This document shows, piece by piece, positions 39,419-50,191 of a stretch of DNA of 64,000 bases. The stretch covers positions 1,426,001 through 1,490,000 of the forward strand of contig NC_009046.1 of the NCBI RefSeq assembly GCF_000209165.1, given 5' to 3'. The DNA is from Scheffersomyces stipitis CBS 6054. Its lineage: Eukaryota > Ascomycota > Pichiomycetes > Serinales > Debaryomycetaceae. Each line of letters starts with the position of its first letter. Position 1 is the first letter of the stretch. The notes below the pieces were generated by a model. That model searched no databases. It was not told the origin of the DNA and was given only the letters and a program-made list of their open reading frames with translations. The translations under genes were made by a program, and so were the position numbers.

Positions 39419-40441
39419 TCAGTGTCCCGTGTGCATGGCTTCTTGCAAAGCCACAGTTTCGATCATACGCTTGTTGCTGTTGTCATTACCAGCCCATTCG
39501 CTATCTTCATCTAAGTCAGCGTGCTTTTCCTTTCCATTGCTTGGGGCGTAGTCGACGTTGGAGGAGGCTAATCTTTCAACTTCCTGAGATGAAGGCATAA
39601 AGATAACTCTGGTACCAGGTGATTTGGCCATGTTCTGCAAAGCGTCCAAATATCTGATTTGCATAGCAGGCTTTGAAGCCAAGATATCGGCTGCCTTTCT
39701 CATCAACTTGGCACTTTCAACTTCAGCCTTAGCGTTGATAATCTTACCTTCACCGATTCTCTTAGCTTCTGCGGCCATAGAAAGCGAGCTCTGGACCTTG
39801 TCCGGCAAAGTCAAGTCCTTGATCAAGATCGATTCAATATTCACACCCCAGTCGAAAGCAGTTTTGGCGATTACGTGCTCGATAGACTCGGCGATTTCCT
39901 CTCTCTTTTCAACAACTTCCTGCAAAGTTCTTCCACCAATGACGTCTCTAAGTGTGGTTTGAGTTCTTTCAACAATAGCATCGTGGATATTGGCAATGGA
40001 GTAGATGGCCTTTTGTGGATCAATAATATTGTAGTAGACAACAGAGGTAATAATTACCGAGACATTGTCCCTAGTGAAACACTTTTGGGCAGGAATTTCA
40101 CGGATATTAATCTTGATGGAAACTCTGGTTAACTTCTCGGACCAAGTATTGACATAAGACAAACCTGGCTCAACAGTTCTCGACAAAGCACCAAAAGTCT
40201 GAACCAAACCGACCTCACCCTGCTGGACTTCCTTATATGGGTTCGAGCACACGAAACAGAAAATACCACAGGAACCAAAAAGCGTTCCCATAGAGGAAAT
40301 AAACCTTTGGTAGCTATTGAATGGTGGAGTGTCGTAGGAACGGGCAAAGTTTTTAAGCACCATTTCAGGCTTAATAGCCGGCTGGGACTTAATGGTCTGT
40401 TTGTACGAGTCTGGCTCAAAAGAAGTGACGGAAGCAGACAT
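39419..40441 (-). CDS. SLP3: Stomatin-like SPFH membrane protein (Slp3-like)
   Basis: The 340-residue protein is a stomatin of the SPFH family. A hydrophobic hairpin segment lies at about 48-66 (SMGTLFGSCGIFCFVCS), with several cysteines that could be palmitoylated. The SPFH domain follows (about 68-260) with GEVGLVQTFGALSRTVEPGL, SVVYYNIIDPQKAIY and RTQTTLRDVIGGRTL, and the oligomerisation helix EAKRIGEGKIINAKAEVESA. The closest protein I recall is Candida albicans Slp3, a stress-responsive plasma-membrane stomatin. The symbol rests on that memory and may be off within the family. The promoter region is unusually long (1.9 kb). Confidence 0.85.
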   Translation of the reverse strand: MSASVTSFEPDSYKQTIKSQPAIKPEMVLKNFARSYDTPPFNSYQRFISSMGTLFGSCGIFCFVCSNPYKEVQQGEVGLVQTFGALSRTVEPGLSYVNTWSEKLTRVSIKINIREIPAQKCFTRDNVSVIITSVVYYNIIDPQKAIYSIANIHDAIVERTQTTLRDVIGGRTLQEVVEKREEIAESIEHVIAKTAFDWGVNIESILIKDLTLPDKVQSSLSMAAEAKRIGEGKIINAKAEVESAKLMRKAADILASKPAMQIRYLDALQNMAKSPGTRVIFMPSSQEVERLASSNVDYAPSNGKEKHADLDEDSEWAGNDNSNKRMIETVALQEAMHTGH

Positions 40442-42313
40442 TATTGAAAATTATTGGATCAAAAAATTAGTAATTCGGCTAATGTTATACAGATAATAGC
40501 AGCCTCTTAATAAGTGGAATCGAAGTCAATTGCTGTGAATAGAAATCAATTGCTTGGGAAGTTGGTGAAGATAAGAACCAAAATCGAATTTTCAGTCAAA
40601 AAGGTAACGAAAATGTCTTATATTTATAGACTCCAGCAGCAGACATTTTTGACTTTGCTTTATTGACTTTACCTCTCTCAGTGCCCAAATATTTTTAATG
40701 TGCACTTTTGTATATGCAACTTTTTTTTTTCGGTATGGGGACACCTGCAGACTGAAAGTTGCTGACGGCTGTATTCGGCTCCTTATTTCAAATCGGTCAT
40801 CAACAGTACAATTAAGCTTCACGTCTGCATATGCAACTATAACTAAGTGCTATCAACAGTTCTGAACAGGTTACTCACTGAAGGACCGACGACATTCTGG
40901 TGATCATGGATTCCGTAGACTATATAGCTGAAGTTGACCTCAATTATCGAAGTGGAGGCCACCAAGTACCGCTGTCTCAAAGGCAGAGAATCTTGACGTA
41001 GAAAGTGGTCAGTTTTGCTTCTTCAGACCCGAATCGGCTTTAACTTGACGTCCAAGTGAGGATATCAGACAATTGTAGATCACCAGCAAAGACTATCCCT
41101 TTGCTGTAGGTCAATTGTGTAGAATTGTAGACACACACGACAAATGCGCACCTCGAACTGCAACAGCCACCCAGTTAACTGCAACTAACACCCAGCCCGT
41201 GACTGTAGCAACAGCATCGGCAACAAACGACTTCACTGCCGAATGACTATATAGTCGGGAACCAATTTCTATAACATAGTTATCTGCAACGGCTAGCCAA
41301 TTGACACATTGGGAGAGCCACTCGATCCGGTGGAAGAAACTCGAGCCGCTCGTTTGACATCATACAAAAAGAGAATAACTCCTTCCGACGATAAGGCACA
41401 GGAATGTCAATTAAGTCATTTACTGAATGTGCTTACAAAGGTTGCATGAAAGTTCTTCAGATAACAAAGCCCACTCATTACGAACCGGCACGGTGCATAG
41501 CCTTTTCTCCACTTTCTAAGCCGTGAACCGTTTTTGTGCCATTGGCAGTTGAAGTTACTCAGCCTAGTACCCTGGATGCTGAACCACCCTCGACTGAGTT
41601 TCTCACTTTGGTTCTACGCTAGTAAGACGAGATAGCAGCCACTAGACGAGGAAGTGCAAATTGCAGAAGATCAGATTTGCAAAGGGAGACAGATTCTCCA
41701 GGCTTGATACGGCGAAAGATTACAGGAAAGTCGTATTCAAAAATGACCTCATTACCAAGAAAATGCTAAGATTCGTATCTTGACGGTACCAATCAGGAAG
41801 TCAGGTCGTGGAACATTCCTGTTACTATAGACAATGCACACAAAACGAGAGATCCTCTAAAATCAGGGAAACGTGCAAAGTGTGACTAGCTGAGATCGTC
41901 ATTTAGGTGATCCTTTATGGACGATAGATAAGATCAATTCAATGATGAGAAGTACGAACTGATAATTTGTTCTGATTAAGGTTATGGGTTTTCCACATAC
42001 GTTCAAATTGATTCAGATATACACACATCAGACACTTCATCATGACCTTTGGTGTCACTCTGTTCTATTTGTCGTCTTCTATTTGCAGAAGTTCCATTAA
42101 TGGCACAGAATGCGGTCTTTCGCAGCCATTTCACTACATTCGTCTAAACAAGAACCATATATTTCTTTTCTATCTAACAACTCTAAACCTCCAGTCCATG
42201 GATACCCACGGCTGCCAGACAGAACCCATTCGTAACATCGTAACACAAAAAACTAATATACACTAGTGGCCTCAAGAGAGGCTACTATAATAAATATCTT
42301 CTGTGGAGTGATG
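40442..42313. other. 1.9 kb gene-free region upstream of SLP3
   Basis: No frame gives a supportable protein; the longest ORF (42042-42266) is unlike any known family. The region lies between the SLP3 start and the SPE3 stop. It has many short direct words but no clear repeat, tRNA or LTR structure that I can see. It is most simply a long regulated promoter. Confidence 0.5.
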
Positions 42314-43216
42314 TCAGGCGTTGTTCTTGTTTAAAATTTCGTCAGCCCAGGTAGGCAAGACGAAGGCAGCTTCGTGGATTCTCTTGTTGTAGTACTTCAA
42401 GTTCTTCGACACGAATTCGTCGGACCAGTCAAATCTGATTGGCTTGGTGACGTCAGCGTTTGGATCCTTGGAGCAGACCATGAAACCAATGGAGCCCGAA
42501 GGGTAAGTTGGAATCATGGTGTAGCCGTACTCAGCCACAGCAAAAATCTGCTTACAGTCTTGCTTCAACTTGGAGATGATAGGCATGTGCAACCAGATGT
42601 TTTCAGCTTGGGTAGTGATAACACCCTTTTCGGTTAAAGCACCGCTCAACAACTCGAAGTAAGGCTTTTGGAACAACGACTCAGCTGGACCTTCTGGGTC
42701 AGAAGAGTCGGTGATGATGACATCGAATTGGTTCTTGTACTCAGCCAAGAACTTGAAACCATCACCAATGTGAACCTTGGTTCTTGGGTCATTGTAGGAC
42801 TTGGACATCTCAGGCAAGTACTTCTTGGAAACTTCAATGACAGTTTCGTCGATGTCACACAACCAAGCTTCTTCAATGGACTCGTGCTTCAAGATTTCTC
42901 TCAAGACACCACCGTCTCCGCCACCAATAACCAAAGCCTTCTTTGGGTTAGGGTGAGAGTTGAGGGCCAAGTGGGTGATCATCTCTTGGTAGGAGAACTC
43001 GTCACGTTCAGTGACTTGGATACAGTTATCCAAAACCAAGACATTGCCGTACGTCTCGGACTTGAAAACTAAAACGTCCTGGTACTTGGACTTTTCGGTG
43101 TGCAAAACCTTTTCGACCTTCAAGGACATGGCTTGGCCAGGCCACATGGTGTCGGAAACTTCAGCAAACCAGCCGTCCTTGATGGAGGGATGGGTCAATT
43201 CTTGAGAGGCAGACAT
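42314..43216 (-). CDS. SPE3: Spermidine synthase
   Basis: This enzyme transfers the aminopropyl group of decarboxylated S-adenosylmethionine to putrescine. The 300-residue protein (Saccharomyces Spe3 is 293) contains the N-terminal beta domain with [20 protein letters not shown]. It has the [14 protein letters not shown] substrate-gate segment, the nucleotide-binding motif [10 protein letters not shown] and the catalytic aspartate region [15 protein letters not shown]. The ATG at 43214-43216 ([10 protein letters not shown]) is the correct start; the upstream extension begins only with TTG. Confidence 0.96.
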   Translation of the reverse strand: MSASQELTHPSIKDGWFAEVSDTMWPGQAMSLKVEKVLHTEKSKYQDVLVFKSETYGNVLVLDNCIQVTERDEFSYQEMITHLALNSHPNPKKALVIGGGDGGVLREILKHESIEEAWLCDIDETVIEVSKKYLPEMSKSYNDPRTKVHIGDGFKFLAEYKNQFDVIITDSSDPEGPAESLFQKPYFELLSGALTEKGVITTQAENIWLHMPIISKLKQDCKQIFAVAEYGYTMIPTYPSGSIGFMVCSKDPNADVTKPIRFDWSDEFVSKNLKYYNKRIHEAAFVLPTWADEILNKNNA

Positions 43217-43714
43217 TACTACTACTTTCAAAGATCTATACTATATAGAATAGGGAAGAATTGGAGAAGAAAGAAAAGAAAGTAAAATTGAACGAATGAA
43301 ATTTCTTCAGTCAAAATTTTCCTAGTGTCCGATTTTCAAAATTTTCACCGAATTGCAAACTGAAAACAAGAAAAAATCTACCAGAGGAGCAGGGCAGCAA
43401 AGAATCTTTTTGCACTACGGAGTCTGCATGTTGAAAATTCGCTGTCCGCATGGGGCATTTGGGTGCGAATCAGACGGAGTCAAAACATCAAGGTGGAAGT
43501 TCATTTCAGACATAAACTGTAATACAAATGCTGAACCAACCCTACGGACCTGAAAAAGCTGTTCCCTTTATTCTAATATATAGTACAGTAAAGCCCATCT
43601 GAATCAAGGGCAGACAATAAATAGGGTATATATTCAGAAATCTTTTTTTATCTCCGGAGATGCCAATGCCCTCTGGCATGTTTTACTTCCGACCTTTTAT
43701 TCATACTATCATTA
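43217..43714. other. SPE3 promoter region and 3' flank of the seven-helix gene
   Basis: This 0.5 kb region has no gene. The area just upstream of SPE3 is A/T-rich with AAAATTTTC words. Confidence 0.6.
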
Positions 43715-45166
43715 TCAGAAGTTAAACTCGGATTCATTATCATCCTTTTCTTTCTTTTCCTCGTACGGGTAGGGTGGTTTGCTCCCGCTGACATTATTGT
43801 TAAACTTGTAGCCATCGCTGGATACTGAGCTTCCACTGTTGACATCAACGAAATTCCAATCGTCTCCGTCGATAGAACTATCACGACTTTGAGGGCCAGC
43901 TTCATAGTCTTCATCAAATGATGCCCTTTCATCCTCATCTTCATCTTCAGATGGGTAGTATGTCTGTTCTGCAGTGATGATGGCCCTGACTTTAGGTGGT
44001 AAATTATCTGGCCTATAGAATCTTAAGTCAACTCTACCTACAAGGTACAACAAATTGACGAAAACTTCAAATAAACCCCACACAATATACATCACAACTG
44101 GCTTTGTAACTGTCTTATCCAACCGAATGGGCTTTGCTTGGAATACCACAATCGTCCTAAGAATAGTACCGACAAAAATAAGTAAAGTGGAGGCACAAAG
44201 GATAAGAATGGACTTGTTATGCTTCAAGTCACCTCTCTGATTGTTCAAACCTTCAACCACATTATAATGATGATGGGTAGAAGCAATAACTCTGACAGCG
44301 TGACGATGATTGTGGTTTCTTTTCATAAACGTTTCCTCTGCCTTTTGGGCAGCGAAAGGCTGGACAAAGTAAAATGGATGGAAGCTTTCAATCCACCATG
44401 GTTGATAGGTGTATAAGTTTTCATCCTTCTTGGTTGGTGCCCAGTAGGATAAAGCAATCAAAGCAATAGATGTCAAACTGTAGGCAATAATCAAAATACA
44501 CGTTGCCATGACCACTTGTTGGTACTGAAAGTAAGCACGATAAGACAAGAAGTACAAATATGGGAAGAAAGAAGCGATAATTGTGACCACGAGAAGAATA
44601 CACACGAAACCATACAACGCGAACATAAAATTCCAGAAGAGCCAACGACTACCACCGACAGGATGTCTCCATGTGAAGAGTCTCTGAGCCAAGATCAAGT
44701 TGAAGGACACCATAATGACAAAAGGAATGATACAGAAAACTTCACTGGCCAAACCTAGCTTGACCCTGGTGATGTCGTAGGACCAATAGGCTCTCATAGA
44801 AAAGCCCATTACTTTCATACAAGCGTTGAGACCCCAAATGAATGTTATCCAGAAATAGTGGCCCCTAGAAAAGTTTATGCCAAATATAACTAGATGCATA
44901 ACTGCCAATATAAAGAATATCACAGCAAATGCAATACTTGGAGCGATGTCCCATCTACTCGGATAACCTCCAAACAACCCGTTCTGGTTTCCGAGATTCC
45001 AGTAGATAATAGAATCAGGAATTTTGGGTCCAAGGAGGTTTTTAGCGTACTCTACCAATGGAATAATCCCAGTCCCAGGGTCTGGACTATTTTGAATGGC
45101 ATATATGAGATGCATAACACCTTTGATGGCAGTGTAAGGTGTGCCTTGGTCCGAAGGATCAAACAT
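43715..45166 (-). CDS. Seven-helix membrane protein of unknown function, paralog A
   Basis: The 483-residue protein has seven hydrophobic spans (about 75-97, 104-126, 139-161, 175-201, 216-241, 319-343, 356-378). A soluble N-terminal segment precedes them and an acidic, Ser-rich cytosol-type tail follows. The conserved features shared with the gene next door are LFTWRHPVGGSR after helix 3, WAPTKKDEN and YTYQPWWIESFHPFYFV after helix 5. A histidine-rich loop (about 283-317, with RNHNHR and STHHHYNVVEGLNN) and the final residues ESEFNF are also shared. From memory it resembles fungal DUF3112-type multipass proteins; function unknown. It forms a tandem pair with the gene at 46318-47808 in the same orientation. 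Confidence 0.85.
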   Translation of the reverse strand: MFDPSDQGTPYTAIKGVMHLIYAIQNSPDPGTGIIPLVEYAKNLLGPKIPDSIIYWNLGNQNGLFGGYPSRWDIAPSIAFAVIFFILAVMHLVIFGINFSRGHYFWITFIWGLNACMKVMGFSMRAYWSYDITRVKLGLASEVFCIIPFVIMVSFNLILAQRLFTWRHPVGGSRWLFWNFMFALYGFVCILLVVTIIASFFPYLYFLSYRAYFQYQQVVMATCILIIAYSLTSIALIALSYWAPTKKDENLYTYQPWWIESFHPFYFVQPFAAQKAEETFMKRNHNHRHAVRVIASTHHHYNVVEGLNNQRGDLKHNKSILILCASTLLIFVGTILRTIVVFQAKPIRLDKTVTKPVVMYIVWGLFEVFVNLLYLVGRVDLRFYRPDNLPPKVRAIITAEQTYYPSEDEDEDERASFDEDYEAGPQSRDSSIDGDDWNFVDVNSGSSVSSDGYKFNNNVSGSKPPYPYEEKKEKDDNESEFNF

Positions 45167-46317
45167 GACGAGGGAAGTGAAAGAATGAACGAGAAGCCTC
45201 TACTAGAATATCAAATTGTTGGATATAGAATATTTCAAGGTCTGGTGCAAGCAGAGATTGTAATGCAGACAAAAAGTTATATATTCCTATGGTTCCAACG
45301 GCAAGACTGGTGAGTAAATTTCGACAAAACTGCTTTCAAAGAAAAGAGAAAGACTCTTGATTACCGTGAGAATTGTTTCCATATATATTTATGGGAAAAG
45401 TGGAGTTTTATCTATGCAAACATTAACTGCATACATTTCCCCACCAGTTGCTTTTTTAACAATTCCCTAAATAAGAAATAGTGCTGCAGATATGATGTAG
45501 GATAAAGTTTTTTTTGCGGAAAATACTTTCGCTGTCTGAGGCAAGTGGAAAGTTCTGTCAAGGCGTCGATGCCATCACCTGTTGGAGTAGTCGGCATTCC
45601 ACAGCTCCCACTTGTAAGTTAGACTGGGACCAACCCAAATACTCTCTTTAAGCACGGCAACTGGACTGGCTCATCTTCACCTAGCCCTCTGCCTTGATAC
45701 AATAGGAAACAGAAAATAATGCGCACTGGAACTAAATTTCCTAGTTCAGCAATCACACATGCATGCCTCTATGCATGCCTGCATGTCTTTGCACCCCTCG
45801 GCATTATACATTATACTTTTTTGCTCTTCCTAGATGGTTTGAAATGGAAATATATGAGTTGTATTCAGATGAATCTAAGTCACAGAACTAAACTTAAATC
45901 TTGCACTCGAGTTGGCAAATGTGTCATCATTTCAGATTCCTTTATATCCCAAGGGGGCATTTATGAATGCAGAGATCCAGGAAACCCAACATCACCAGAC
46001 GTACGGCTACTTCACAGTTGCGAAATTCACAAGAAGACCCCACAGCAATACAGCTTACAAGGAATAGAAACTATAAGTCCCACCAACTAGTAGGGATGAA
46101 TGAAATGGAGAGGTTCGAATTGAGATGTCTATATATATACCTGAACCTGGATCTAAAAGTATTCTAAGTCTGCAGCTCTATAGTATACTCTGCACTGTGA
46201 ATGAAACCAAACTAAATGGAGGATAACCGAAGACAACATCAGAGGTGTGAGTTTTATTAACTGGTCTGGCTTTCCTTGTGCGAATGACATGAATTGGCAC
46301 AATAGAGATATGGACCA
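45167..46317. other. Spacer between the two seven-helix paralogs
   Basis: This 1.15 kb spacer serves as promoter of paralog A and 3' flank of paralog B. It contains a small cluster of TGCATGC words (45759-45785) followed by TGCACCC. No gene is seen. Confidence 0.55.
45759..45785. promoter_or_regulatory. TGCATGC repeat cluster
   Basis: ATGCATGCCT occurs twice, 12 bp apart (45759-45768 and 45771-45780), and is followed directly by another GCATG. About ten bases on lies TGCACCC. It is roughly 600 bp upstream of paralog A. Binding factor unknown. Confidence 0.35.
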
Positions 46318-47808
46318 TCAGAAGTAGAACTCAGAGTCTTCATCACTGGAGTGTTCTGCTCCTTCCTCAGACGTCTTGCTTATTATTTTCTTCTCATCAC
46401 TGCTTTTGGAGTATCCGTATGTTGGAGGTAAACCAAAGTCAAGAGACTGGTCATCGGAGCTTTCCTCAAGACGGTATCTGTAGACACGAGCAGAGCCTTC
46501 TTCATCGTCTTCATGATCAGTGAAGTAGTCATCGAAGTCGTCTTCTTCCTCCTCCTCCTCCTGCTCATTATCGCTGACAATATATGACTGTTCTGCAGTG
46601 ACGGCGGAACTGTCTTTGGCAAGAGCATCTGGCCTGTAGAATCTGAGGTCAGCTCTCCCAGCAATATACATGATGTTGATCACGATTTCAAGACCAAAGA
46701 AGCAAAAGTACATGGCGAAGGGAGAGTCAGCTCTACTGGCATAAGCATTAATTCTGTCCAGGAACACAACAACAGTTCTTAAGATAGCCTGAGTCATGAA
46801 GAAGATGGTTGAGATCAAAACTATAATGAACGATGTGTTATGCTCCAAATCCCCCCTTAGGTTGTTCAAACCTTCGACCACGTTATAATGGTGATGGGTA
46901 GCAGCAATGACTCTGACAGCATTGCGATGGTTGTGGTTTCTGTTAAGGAAGCTCTCTTCTGCCTTTTGGGCGGCACCCTTAGGAACAAAGTAGAAAGGAT
47001 GGAAACTTTCAATCCACCATGGTTGGTAAGTGTAAAAGTTTTCATCCTTCTTGGTAGGTGCCCACCAAGACAAGACAATCAAAGCAACAGTTGTCAAGGG
47101 ATAGACAACAATGAGAATAGCCGTGAATTTAACCAATTGTTTGTGGGTCCAATACCATTTGGAGGACAAGAAGTGGATATAAGGAAATACCGTCGAGATG
47201 ATAGTGAGGGCAATGATAATACAGATAAATCCATAGAGACCAAACATGACGCCACAGAAAAGACGTCTGGACCCACCGACAGGATGTCTCCACGTAAAAA
47301 GTCTTTGCCCCAAATTCAAATTTAACGACGACATGATAAGAGACGGAAAGATGAGGAAAGCCTCACCAACTAAAGCTATTCTGAACAAGGTGATGTCTTT
47401 TGCCCAAAGCAAACGAAGCACTAGTGCGACGACCTTCATCAGGTTACAGATGGACCACACCAAAGACAATATGAAATAATGTCCCCTGGACCAATTAACA
47501 ATGAAAATAGCCAAATGCAAGAGCATGATGATTCCAAATATTGCCGCAAACACAGCACACGGGACAACATCTGTCAATGTGGCATAACCTCCAGTCAAGT
47601 TATTCTGAACAAGCACAGCATAGTGTAAGAGTGCATCGGGGATTTTTGGTCCTAGAATGTTTTTACCAAAGGCAAGAATTGGTATCAACCCTGTTCCTTC
47701 TGAGCCACCATTCTGGAGTGCTACCAGTATTCTAATGATGCCCTTTGATGCCGAATAGGGTTCGAACCCAGCTATATCTGTTCCGTTCACCAAGTAGTGG
47801 TTATGCAT
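46318..47808 (-). CDS. Seven-helix membrane protein of unknown function, paralog B
   Basis: This 496-residue protein is clearly homologous to the next gene downstream along almost its full length. It has seven spans at equivalent places, the same LFTWRHPVGGSR, WAPTKKDEN, YTYQPWWIESFHPFYFV and histidine-rich (RNHNHR, ATHHHYNVVEGLNN) segments. Its acidic C-terminal tail is longer, with a run of Glu/Asp, and ends DSEFYF. The N-terminus is MHNHYLVNGTDIAG with a possible N-glycosylation site (NGT), consistent with an outside N-terminus. No catalytic motif is recognisable. Receptor, transporter or lipid-handling roles are all possible. Confidence 0.85.
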   Translation of the reverse strand: MHNHYLVNGTDIAGFEPYSASKGIIRILVALQNGGSEGTGLIPILAFGKNILGPKIPDALLHYAVLVQNNLTGGYATLTDVVPCAVFAAIFGIIMLLHLAIFIVNWSRGHYFILSLVWSICNLMKVVALVLRLLWAKDITLFRIALVGEAFLIFPSLIMSSLNLNLGQRLFTWRHPVGGSRRLFCGVMFGLYGFICIIIALTIISTVFPYIHFLSSKWYWTHKQLVKFTAILIVVYPLTTVALIVLSWWAPTKKDENFYTYQPWWIESFHPFYFVPKGAAQKAEESFLNRNHNHRNAVRVIAATHHHYNVVEGLNNLRGDLEHNTSFIIVLISTIFFMTQAILRTVVVFLDRINAYASRADSPFAMYFCFFGLEIVINIMYIAGRADLRFYRPDALAKDSSAVTAEQSYIVSDNEQEEEEEEDDFDDYFTDHEDDEEGSARVYRYRLEESSDDQSLDFGLPPTYGYSKSSDEKKIISKTSEEGAEHSSDEDSEFYF

Positions 47809-48385
47809 GTACGATTATTATGAGGGCCCGTGTATCTGTCTACAATAGACAATGTCAAGTTGAAAATAGCGGAGTAAACTTACCATGTAACGAAGTAGGT
47901 GGAGTAGGTGCAATTGGTGGAGACGGGAGGGGCACTTCGAAAAGGACAAATATCTACTTTTAAAAGGGTCTACTGTGTGCTGAATTCTTTTGCATACAAT
48001 ATATTCTTCGTGGCCGCATTGGGAAATTAGTTTGTCAAAATTGCAACAGAAGCACATGCACGTAATTATTCTGCAGTAACGAAAAAATATTTTTGCCTAT
48101 CTTAGCAAATAGAATACAGAACCCCTTTGTTGTGGATGTAACGGTCGGAGCAGTATTGTTCATCCCGCAGAAACGAACTAGTAGCTCCGGTGATCTGCCA
48201 ACTCTGTATTATCACAACTGATTGTAGAAAGATAGTTGACCTACTTGTAGCAATATTTTACGCTTGTTAGAGTTAAAAATTTTCTGCGCCAACGCGCAGT
48301 ATTTTGTGATAGAGTACATAATTTTACATGGCCATACAATAAAGAATAGGATTTTGTATATTTGGGTTTGAAAATTTGATTTCCA
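47809..48385. other. Region upstream of paralog B
   Basis: This region, between the paralog B start and the sterol acyltransferase stop, has no gene. It includes an AT-rich stretch with short GCGCC/GCGCA words near 48290. It presumably holds the paralog B promoter. Confidence 0.55.
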
Positions 48386-50191
48386 TTAGTAAACCAAGTA
48401 AAGTGTGCAAATCATACTAGGCCCTGAGATGAAACCAAACCAACAGATGACATTTCCCAAAATCTTCTTATCTCTCATGTACTCTGTCCTACTTAGCATG
48501 ACAAGCGGAATCTGCGACATCTGCAAGAGTAGAAGATATCCACGCAAGCTTCCGAATATCACGTACATAACCAATTCATGAACAATGCTTGAGAGCATAA
48601 ATGTCATCAATGTTGCCTGGGTCTTATTGAGATGGAAAGTACTAATAGAGGAATGATACACATGTCTGAGCAAGAACTTGTGCACGGGGACATTCCAGAT
48701 TCGGCTGAATTCCGACCAATCTGTACAAGACCACCAGGGGCCATAGAATTCTCTGTCGGCGAACCGACTCAATTCGGCAATAGCATTGAGAATAGAGTCC
48801 CAAATCAAGTAGAATGTGAACAAGTATTCAAGCAAGAACGGAGCTATCATGTCAAGCAAAATGAGCAAGTATTTGGACCATCTTTCCCAGATAGGCAACT
48901 TCTTCACCTCAATACATTCCATTACCAATGGGTACATCCAGGTTTGGGCTACAGAGATCATCAAGAAGATAACTCCGAATATGGCACATAGCTTGGATAA
49001 GACAAAAGACCATCTAACTCTTTCAGTTCTGGGGTAATGTAACGTGTAGACCAAAGTGGGAAACATAGTGTATTCGAAAAAGTTAACGAATGTGATATTC
49101 TGTGGGAATTTTATCACATTCTTTTCTTGTAGCAGATCTAAACTTTCCAGAAGTGTAGACTCATTGAATTCGTATTCTTTGGTTGTAACCGTAGTAGCAT
49201 TGGATTGATATTCCAATTCAAACTTGCAGAACTCGACACTACTTTTGAGTGCAGAAATAGTGCTGTCGAGGTCACATTTGCTGGGGAGTGAAGCCGGATC
49301 CTCCTCTAACTTCTTCAAGAAGCTCTCGGAGAATTGAAGCTCTTTAAGAACCTTCCACAAGTATCCATTGTAGAAACCATAGGAATGCATTTTCATAAGA
49401 AACACCAAGTTGTGCAAAACTAAGAATACCTTAGCAATCCAGGGGAAGTCCATGACTCTTGCAGAGGCAAAGACAAGCCAGAACACAAAATGATATACTT
49501 CATAAACTGCCTGGATCACCCAGCCCTGTCTTCTCCAAGAAATCCACCTTTTCTTACAAGCGTACTGGATTAAGTAGACAAAATATATAGAAAGAAACAT
49601 TACGCCGTCGGTGATTCCCACACGAATTAAGTCCTTTCTCAAGATCATGACAATTGGCCACTCGAGGAAGCCGAGTGAATTCTCAAAGTAGACATGAATC
49701 AACGTATTTGTCATGAATAGACCCGTAGCCAACCAGAACAAGACGTAGAAACCGAAGAATTGTGATTCTTTGACGTACTCTTCATCGAATATCGACGAAG
49801 AATGCCTGTGAAATTTCACATCTGCCATCTCCGAGACATACTTGGTCTTGGAATCACTTCTCTTTCTTCTGTTCAATCTTGTGGTAGTGTTCGTAAGAAT
49901 CTCAGCAATAGCAGATCCCAACGGTTTGGAGTCTGTCAAATCTGAAGCTTCTTCCAGAATAGCTTCGACTATACCAGTAGTCTTCCCTCTGTAAGTAACC
50001 TTGAATTTTTCGTCCGTTGGCTCTTTTTGCTCCACAATAGTCTCCACTACCAGGTGGTGCAACGTAGTTTCAGGGGTAACAGATTCATCTCCGGAGGACG
50101 ATTCAACGTAATCGTTGTTCAAGTCAAGCGACTTCCTTCTATTGATGTTTTCCGTAATTAAATTAAGCTTATCGTTCGTAGTCCGAGTCAT
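48386..50191 (-). CDS. ARE2: Sterol O-acyltransferase (Are1/Are2 type)
   Basis: This is an MBOAT-family ER enzyme that esterifies ergosterol and precursors for storage in lipid droplets. The 601-residue protein has a soluble N-terminal part (about 1-180), then many transmembrane spans. The signature region reads FADREFYGPWWSCTDWSEF followed by RIWNVPVHKFLLRHVYHSS. The catalytic histidine H538 is in SSIVHELVMYV. The signature normally reads FYGDWWN, so P485 and S488 are unusual here. The ATG at 50189-50191 (MTRTTNDKLN) is used; the frame is open further upstream only from a TTG. The symbol follows the single Candida ARE2 and may equally be ARE1. Confidence 0.88.
   Translation of the reverse strand: MTRTTNDKLNLITENINRRKSLDLNNDYVESSSGDESVTPETTLHHLVVETIVEQKEPTDEKFKVTYRGKTTGIVEAILEEASDLTDSKPLGSAIAEILTNTTTRLNRRKRSDSKTKYVSEMADVKFHRHSSSIFDEEYVKESQFFGFYVLFWLATGLFMTNTLIHVYFENSLGFLEWPIVMILRKDLIRVGITDGVMFLSIYFVYLIQYACKKRWISWRRQGWVIQAVYEVYHFVFWLVFASARVMDFPWIAKVFLVLHNLVFLMKMHSYGFYNGYLWKVLKELQFSESFLKKLEEDPASLPSKCDLDSTISALKSSVEFCKFELEYQSNATTVTTKEYEFNESTLLESLDLLQEKNVIKFPQNITFVNFFEYTMFPTLVYTLHYPRTERVRWSFVLSKLCAIFGVIFLMISVAQTWMYPLVMECIEVKKLPIWERWSKYLLILLDMIAPFLLEYLFTFYLIWDSILNAIAELSRFADREFYGPWWSCTDWSEFSRIWNVPVHKFLLRHVYHSSISTFHLNKTQATLMTFMLSSIVHELVMYVIFGSLRGYLLLLQMSQIPLVMLSRTEYMRDKKILGNVICWFGFISGPSMICTLYLVY

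Noticed and set aside
47750..47775. GGTTCGAACC-like word as a possible tRNA B box
   Set aside because: It lies inside the coding start of a membrane protein and no A box or acceptor stem surrounds it.
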